A stretch of 64,000 nt of DNA, taken from Atopsyche davidsoni (lineage: Eukaryota > Arthropoda > Insecta > Trichoptera > Hydrobiosidae). The notes beneath the pieces are model-generated. The model worked only from the letters and a program-made list of their open reading frames with translations, did not search any database and was not told where the DNA came from. The position numbers and the translations under genes are program-made. The stretch is taken from positions 3,906,001-3,970,000 of the forward strand of contig JAILWY010000025.1 in the NCBI GenBank assembly GCA_022113835.1, read 5' to 3'. This document shows, piece after piece, positions 58,826 through 64,000 of this stretch (the first letter of the stretch is position 1; every line of letters starts with the position of its first letter).

Positions 58826-61800
58826 CTGAAAATAAAGTGTATTGTTAGGCTCAAGTATAACAGTTCCTACTGTTACCAACCCGATGGTAGAATAGATTAT
58901 TTTAAGTTTGAATTTAATCTAGATGTTATTTGTTATTGTTAACGTAATAAACGGCCGCTAAGTCATTGCCCTTTTAGTAAAATATTATGTTTAAAATGGT
59001 GAATACCCGCGTTATGTCACCGCATTGGAATGCATCGGAGAATATTATTATTTTCATAGGTGCAGAGGATAAACATCCTAATCAATTGAAAGCCGATCTC
59101 ATGGGACTCTAGAGAGTCGCCATATTATAATTCATTTTTTAACGACTTACATATGCGAGTAAGTCGATCTGTTTAAACTAGAAAAATAATTAAGTATATC
59201 AAATATTTGTGTTATAGATATAGTCTACGAATTATTAATAGTATTTCTGATGATTAGAAAAGTACTTAAGATAACTAGGAATGTGAACAGGAAAACACAT
59301 CTTTTCCTTTGTTCTGAAACCGTATAAAAGACCAGTGAGAGCCCCCAAAGGGCTAGTGTTCAACATGTCTTCACGGGGTTACGATGCCCGTAAGATGACA
59401 CTCCGGTAAACGCGAATTCCGTTCCGCCGTTAGGTCCGGTGAGGTAACGAAATGTTCGTACCTGCCGTAATTAAAGTAGAGATCTTACAAATCTCAGTGA
59501 ATATACCGCCGCGAGTTCGGAAGTATATTGTGACGTTCGTAGTCACGTAAAGAAGTTCGCGATCAAAGCGAAAGTGTTAAGTTACCGACCCCTGTGTCGG
59601 TTCAAAGTGAAAGTCTTTTAAATAAGTGTCTTATAAAAGTGTTAAATGTAACATGTCTGGAAATCATATATTATAACAAAGTTTGTAATAAAGTTTAAAA
59701 TAAAAGTTTATAAGAACGAAGTCTTTGAATTACCTACAATACAGTCCACTAAGTATTCACGAACTTTGGGGAATTCGTGAAGTCACATCGAAGAAACTGC
59801 ATGTCTACCAGAAGTCTCGAAAGCGAGAACTATACCTGGTAGCGCATCCTCAACACCTACCATGCCAGGACCAAATGTAGTCATTGTGTTTTATAATTAA
59901 ATATGAGTTTTCAAATATACTTTCTTAAATTAAGGATGACTGCTATCAACTCCACATCTTATCGCCCTCAATTAGAGCACATTATAGATTAATTTAACTA
60001 CATGACTCGTGATCTTCACAAACGTTAGTTATTACAAACCTTCAACATCACCATTCTGTTGGAGGACCTCTTCATTAGCATCTCCGTTCTCCTCACCCTC
60101 CACCTTGCGGCGCTTCCAATTCCCTTCCTCATCTTCCTTTCCTTCTTCTGGAAGCTCACGCTTGACCCCCGTTTCTTGCTACAAATTTTAGAAACACTTA
60201 TTATTACAATCTAAACACCATCCAAAATGCATCTTACTGCGCATAATTTTTTTACATACAAATAAAATTTATTTATAAGGTCTTTTTGTACCTAAAAAGT
60301 TAGTTGTTTTGAAAAACTAAAGTTATATAAATTCGCTTTTAATTTACAACACATTTGTAAAATAAAATCCATAGGGTTGTGGATTCAGCAACTGACAAAG
60401 CAGAATAACGGCAACACATGTATTCATGAAATGTTTTTCTTGCATTTGAACTACTAAGAATTATAAAGTCATCCGTTACTGGAAAATACTGAAGAGAATA
60501 AAATAGAGAAACCAAGTAAGTATTTTGTAGGAGACGCAGTTGATATAACAAGTAACCTTGAAGTTCCCCTTGGAGTGCAGCAGACGCAGGAAGCACTGGA
60601 AATGTTTCCAAGTCTTCTTGTGGACCTCTGCAGTCTCCTCCGTATCAAACAGCTTCTTACACAGCAAGCACTGCTTGCAGTTGAAATCAACCACGTAGCT
60701 GTCACCGGTGGATCTCTCTGGATTATATCTGCACATCGTAAGTATTAAAGAAGCAGTTGGACAATCAACTCTACTTATTCCAAGTTAATGACATTATAGC
60801 CAAACATTATAACATTATAGCCTGCTATGGACGTTGTCTCGGTGTAAATGCTCAAAATATAATATTGGTGACTCTAAATCATAGGGTCCCAACCTTTTAT
60901 TGACCACTGTCCCCTTGACAAGAAAAAAAATTCCAACGCCCCCTTTGACATAACAGTTATAATTATACCAATTTTATTTCTGTATATTATTTATTAACAA
61001 TCAAAATTTAAAAATTAGTTCTCTATCTCTCTCTCTTTTATAAACAAATGTTTATATCTGTCTTTCTTTATTATTGTTTCCTGAGATTTATCATGTTGTT
61101 TTATTTTATTTTTATTCTTATTTTAATTTTTATTGTTATTTTTGTTGCTTTAATGCTTTATTAATACAAATGTTATATTCTATGTTATGATTTTGTATAT
61201 GATGTAAATTATAAAAATACCATAGAGGTATTTCAAACCCCCCCCCCCCTCCATTTTCCCTTGGACCCGCCACCGCCTCCTTGAAAAGCTTCAGCGCCCA
61301 CTAGGGGGCGGTACCGCCCCCGTTGGGAGCCTATGCTCTAAATGAATGGATTTCATGGTAAGTTACCTAGGCAAGTTCTCTCTTGTGAAGCTGCTCAAGT
61401 CCGTCCCTTCTTCATAGTCAAGTAGCAGCGTTGGGACTACTTCCTCTGGCTTGCTCTCCGGCATGGGTTCATCTCCATCCTCTATCTTCAACTCAACTAC
61501 ATCTTCCGTAGCCTCCCCTTCCGTCTTTTTGATAGGTTTAATCCGCAGTGGACGGATTTGTGATTGTTCATCAGCAAGGGTTGACATTATCATAGCTGAA
61601 ACCAGAGAAAAATCTATTTAACTGCATTTTGTTTATCCTGTTCCTCGTTCAGCAGATCATATATACAATAGCATACCTTCTACTTTGGGTTTTGTCTGCA
61701 CCTCCTTCTGTTTCTCTTGGATAATCTTCATGTGCTGCGGTGTCAGGCGATGCTCGTCCAGCTCGATCCTAGTGGGCATCTCCTTGCGACAGGCATTGCA

Positions 61801-63516
61801 GGAGGGATGCAGATACTTCTTGAGCTTCTGGTGTCCCGGAGAGCGTCGATGAGCACTGCCAGTGACTACGTACAGGTCACACATGGCACAGAAAGTCTTG
61901 CGAGTGGCTGGTCCACGTTTGTTACGACGCATTTCGCTAATCTTCAGTTCCTGGCGCATGGCATCTGCTGTCATCTTGTAACTCTCACGAGTCTTATCCA
62001 TCATGATGTGATGCGCTCGTCCCTTGATGTGGTTCTCAAAGGAGCGGCCATCCCACATCTTCTTCTCACAGATGTGACACTCCAGAAACTCAGCTGTGAT
62101 ACCGTCATACTGAGTGCTGACTTCGACTTTCTTTGAAGAATCAGGATCTCCACCCTCACCAGGTGTGTCCTCCTCGTTCTCACCAACTGCATTCTTCTCC
62201 TGCTTCCACTCGCGCTTGCCTTCTCCTTCTTCGTCTCCAGCGCTGAATAGTCAGGTTGATGGAGTTAATATACTTATTGCAAAATAAACAACCTATAAGA
62301 TGCTATTGTTAGTTTTAATGAGACATACTAAATTCATTTTACATTATATTTTGAGGATTGTGTCATTTGTCATTCGAAGATCTTGTAGTGTTAGCTCAAT
62401 CAGGCCAATAAATTAAGATTGGAAGAGAGCTGTACAAAAATGTAATTCAATAAAATAAGTGCATTTAATAATGGGTTGATAAGAACTGAACACTTCAGAT
62501 ATGGATCTATCGTAATTGAATTAAATACAAAAAATTTGTATTTAACAGAATTAAAAATAAAAAGGAAAAGTACAACATACATACTTTAAACCATTACTGA
62601 TTTTTGTGGTCAGATTCAACATGTGATTGGGTAATAAAATCAATTCCTAGGTTGGTGAGTCTATTCAGAGTCACTGGAGAACCCGCAACACTCACCGTTC
62701 TGGACCAGTTCACCGTCAAACGGTAAAAAAGGGAAATAATATTGGTGAAAGAAGACAAACTACCAGATATTTGACTACAGTCAAAACCTTGAGTTTTATT
62801 CGGAGCGTCGGTGAGGAAGAACTCCATCCTCAAGGATGGGAAGGTGTTGTGAGAGGTATCGGGTGAAAGTCTGACGAGGAACTGATCGGTATCACTCGCT
62901 AGCGAGCGAACATATCATCTCTAGCTCACCGCTCGGTTGTTACTCTAATCTCCAGAGGCTCCTTCACTCTCATTGAATGGCAAATAGATCCAAAAGAATA
63001 GAAAACCAGTCAAAAGTGATTGGTAAGTATCCAGAGCCTCTGAGAACTGGCAAGCCAAGGCGGTGAAAAGGAAAAGAATCTTTCTTGCAGCAACTTTTTG
63101 CGCTTACCCCTCGGTTAACGTCATTCTCCTAAGGCTGGCTGACCTCGTCGAGTCGCAAGACCCACGGAGGCGGCCACACAGCCTGAGCACTCTCGAATCT
63201 AGGCAGCCAACGGAAATCGATTCCCGCTGTTAGGGGGAAGCGTCGCGTCATGCTTACCTATGTGCTCTGAATGAAGGCGCCAAAAATAAACGGGCGCGCG
63301 CGAGCGAGAGGACACGAGAAGAAAGTCGCAGGCTTACCTCTCGACTTTAACATTATTCTCCGAGGAGTCCTTTTTGGCAGGTAGGTTTTTGTTTTGAGGG
63401 GGCTTGGTGCGATGGGCCGGCGGGTGCTGAGGTCGCCGAGCACCCACGGGCACGCGTGCGCCCACTTGGCGTCGCCCCGCCGCGCCTCCTGGGTGCATGC
63501 CACGCCCTCCGCCCAT
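58578..63516 (-). CDS. Pep: C2H2 zinc-finger protein, Pep/CIZ1-like (six exons, 510 aa)
   Basis: Exons on the minus strand: 63516-63338, 62242-61677, 61595-61367, 60728-60557, 60178-60040, 58825-58578. All splice sites are GT-AG, all phases match, and the joined length is 1533 nt (510 residues plus stop). There are four zinc fingers: C115/C118-H131/H137, C178/C181-H191/H197 (short, 9 residues between the pairs), C208/C211-H224/H230 and C345/C348-H361/H367. An acidic linker (about 265-315) precedes finger 4, another acidic region follows it, and an RGRGRGRG-type tail closes the protein at about 492-510. This order fits the insect nuclear hnRNP-associated protein on ecdysone puffs and its CIZ1 relatives, which bind RNA or single-stranded DNA. 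The N-terminus is Gly/Arg/Pro-rich. A TTTAG acceptor-like word abuts the ATG at 63516, so an upstream exon may exist. Family assignment rests on recalled motifs. Confidence 0.8.
59281..59880. mobile_element. LTR-like block in intron 5 (solo LTR candidate)
   Basis: A GC-richer, CpG-containing block within the 1214-nt intron 58826-60039. It starts TGTGAACAGG, has a TATA-like CCGTATAAAAGACC at 59319-59332 and AATAAA words near 59698-59703. It continues to a GGTAGCGCATCC segment near 59840. The promoter, body and poly(A) order is that of a retrotransposon LTR, BEL/Pao or Gypsy type. I could not fix TG...CA borders or a target duplication, so the limits are approximate. Confidence 0.45.
60040..60178 (-). 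CDS. Pep: Zinc-finger gene, exon 5 (charged region)
   Basis: Acceptor AAATTTGTAG, donor GAAG|GTTTGT, 139 nt. It encodes a Glu/Lys-rich segment with WKRRKVEGEE, a possible nuclear localisation signal. Confidence 0.85.
60557..60728 (-). CDS. Pep: Zinc-finger gene, exon 4 (finger 4)
   Basis: Acceptor CGATGTGCAG, donor TCAAG|GTTACT, 172 nt. It encodes YNPERSTGDSYVVDF, then finger 4 (CLLCKKLFDTEETAEVHKKT with H367), then a basic stretch. Confidence 0.9.
60880..61335. mobile_element. hAT insertion in intron 3 with perfect 8-bp duplication
   Basis: The left end CATAGGGTCCCAACC and the reversed right end CATAGGCTCCCAACG form terminal inverted repeats. Both sides carry the same 8-mer CTCTAAAT (60872-60879 and 61336-61343), the exact length expected for hAT. 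The 456-bp interior is AT-rich with a C10-type run at about 61239-61249 and no transposase. It is a young-looking non-autonomous copy in the intron between exons 3 and 4 of the zinc-finger gene. Confidence 0.9.
61367..61595 (-). CDS. Pep: Zinc-finger gene, exon 3 (acidic linker)
   Basis: Acceptor CTGGTTTCAG, donor CCTAG|GTAACT, 229 nt. It encodes a low-complexity acidic segment (VVELKIEDGDEPMPESKPEE and LDYEEGTDLSSF). The donor lies only 24 bp from the target duplication of the hAT insertion in the next intron. Confidence 0.85.
61677..62242 (-). CDS. Pep: Zinc-finger gene, exon 2 (fingers 1-3)
   Basis: Acceptor GACTATTCAG, donor GAAG|GTATGC, 566 nt. It encodes the acidic linker, ECHICEKKMWDGRSFENHIK (finger 1), FCAMCDLYVVTGSAHRRSPG (finger 2) and CNACRKEMPTRIELDEHRLT (finger 3). 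Confidence 0.9.
62243..63337 (-). other. Intron 1 of the zinc-finger gene, rich in donor-like sites
   Basis: Additional strong minus donors lie at 63257 (CATAG|GTAAGC), 63107 (GAGGG|GTAAGC), 62935 (GAGCG|GTGAGC) and 62699 (GAACG|GTGAGT). Some resemble the exon 1 end (GGAGAATAATGTTAAAG against GGAGAATGACGTTAACC). A 9-nt segment at 63258-63266 has an acceptor (TTCATTCAG) and a donor, and would insert in frame. Alternative or UTR exons are possible. Confidence 0.4.
63338..63516 (-). CDS. Pep: Zinc-finger gene, coding exon 1
   Basis: It encodes a Gly/Arg/Pro-rich N-terminus (MGGGRGMHPGGAAGRR... to SSENNVKVER) and ends AGAG|GTAAGC in phase 2. An in-frame TAG immediately precedes the ATG, but that TAG also completes a TGATGTTTAG acceptor-like site. 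The true start could thus lie in an upstream exon. Confidence 0.7.
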
Positions 63517-64000
63517 CTAAACATCACAACTGGTCACCCCACACATTCCCGCCTAGGCCGCAAACATCATCCGATGCAGTGGGGCAGATGTAATCCAAAA
63601 AAGTGAGACTTAGATTTTGAAGATGGAGGGGGAATGGAATTTTTTTATCGAGACATTTTTGGAAAGAAATGCCTCCGAAGACAATTTCTGGAGAATATTG
63701 AGCAGGAAGATATGCGGAGACAACTTTCTATCATAATAAAATAAGGAATACCTAGTACTCCTGAAAGACAAATACACTTTAGCACTTAGGTAACCAAATT
63801 GATGCTGCTTTGTCGAGCTTTGTGTTGCATGTAGTTATATCATGCTTACAGTAAGAACTTGGAATCGCATTCCAGACATTTATGTTTCTAAAATAATCTT
63901 GAAAATTTAAGGAAAATATATAGCCAAAAAAATATGGTATACCAAATGATTTTAAATCATATTAGTTAGTGTTATTCATATTCACAGAACAATCAACGTC
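63517..64000. other. Region upstream of the zinc-finger gene
   Basis: AT-rich with a moderate GC step next to the ATG. It should contain the 5' untranslated region and perhaps the promoter on the minus strand. No TATA box or other promoter word is clear, and no other gene is seen. Confidence 0.4.

Noticed and set aside
61717..62136. 139-residue plus-strand frame
   Set aside because: It is antisense to exon 2 of the zinc-finger gene, whose minus frame has intact fingers and matching splice phases.
63394..63606. 70-residue plus-strand frame
   Set aside because: Antisense of the GC-rich exon 1. It is open only because of composition.

Overview
The window is AT-rich eukaryotic DNA with introns, tRNA-derived repeats, hAT, mariner and Penelope-like transposon remains, and short (TTAGG)n-type runs. 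The best-supported gene resembles the insect 'zinc finger protein on ecdysone puffs' (Pep/CIZ1-like) family. Together this points to an insect nuclear genome. I cannot name the order or species.

About 1-55 kb is gene-poor. Its clearest coding signal is the 3' end of an unrecognised minus-strand gene: two exons at 7591-7738 and 6798-7013 with matching splice sites and phase. Other exon-like segments (24814-24873, 25520-25544, 52118-52208) are weak. The rest is AT-rich spacer with repeats: a tRNA-like palindromic array (8511-9297), hairpins at 2993-3114 and 35770-35862, a hAT element with near-perfect target duplication (12973-13535), a truncated mariner (35377-35646), a foldback family (29881-30020, 36259-36452) and a Penelope-like cluster carrying a frameshifted GIY-YIG domain (42946-44276).

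About 55-63.5 kb holds two convergent housekeeping-type genes. An SLX9/FAM207A-like ribosome-biogenesis gene lies on + (55048-55602). A six-exon, 510-residue zinc-finger protein with four C2H2-type fingers and an Arg-Gly tail lies on - (63516 down to 58578). A hAT relic (55979-57105) sits between their 3' ends. A second hAT copy with a perfect 8-bp target duplication (60880-61335) and an LTR-like block (59281-59880) sit in introns of the zinc-finger gene. The two genes have no evident joint pathway beyond nuclear RNA biology.

All calls come from reading the sequence. Family names rest on recalled motifs, not on searches.
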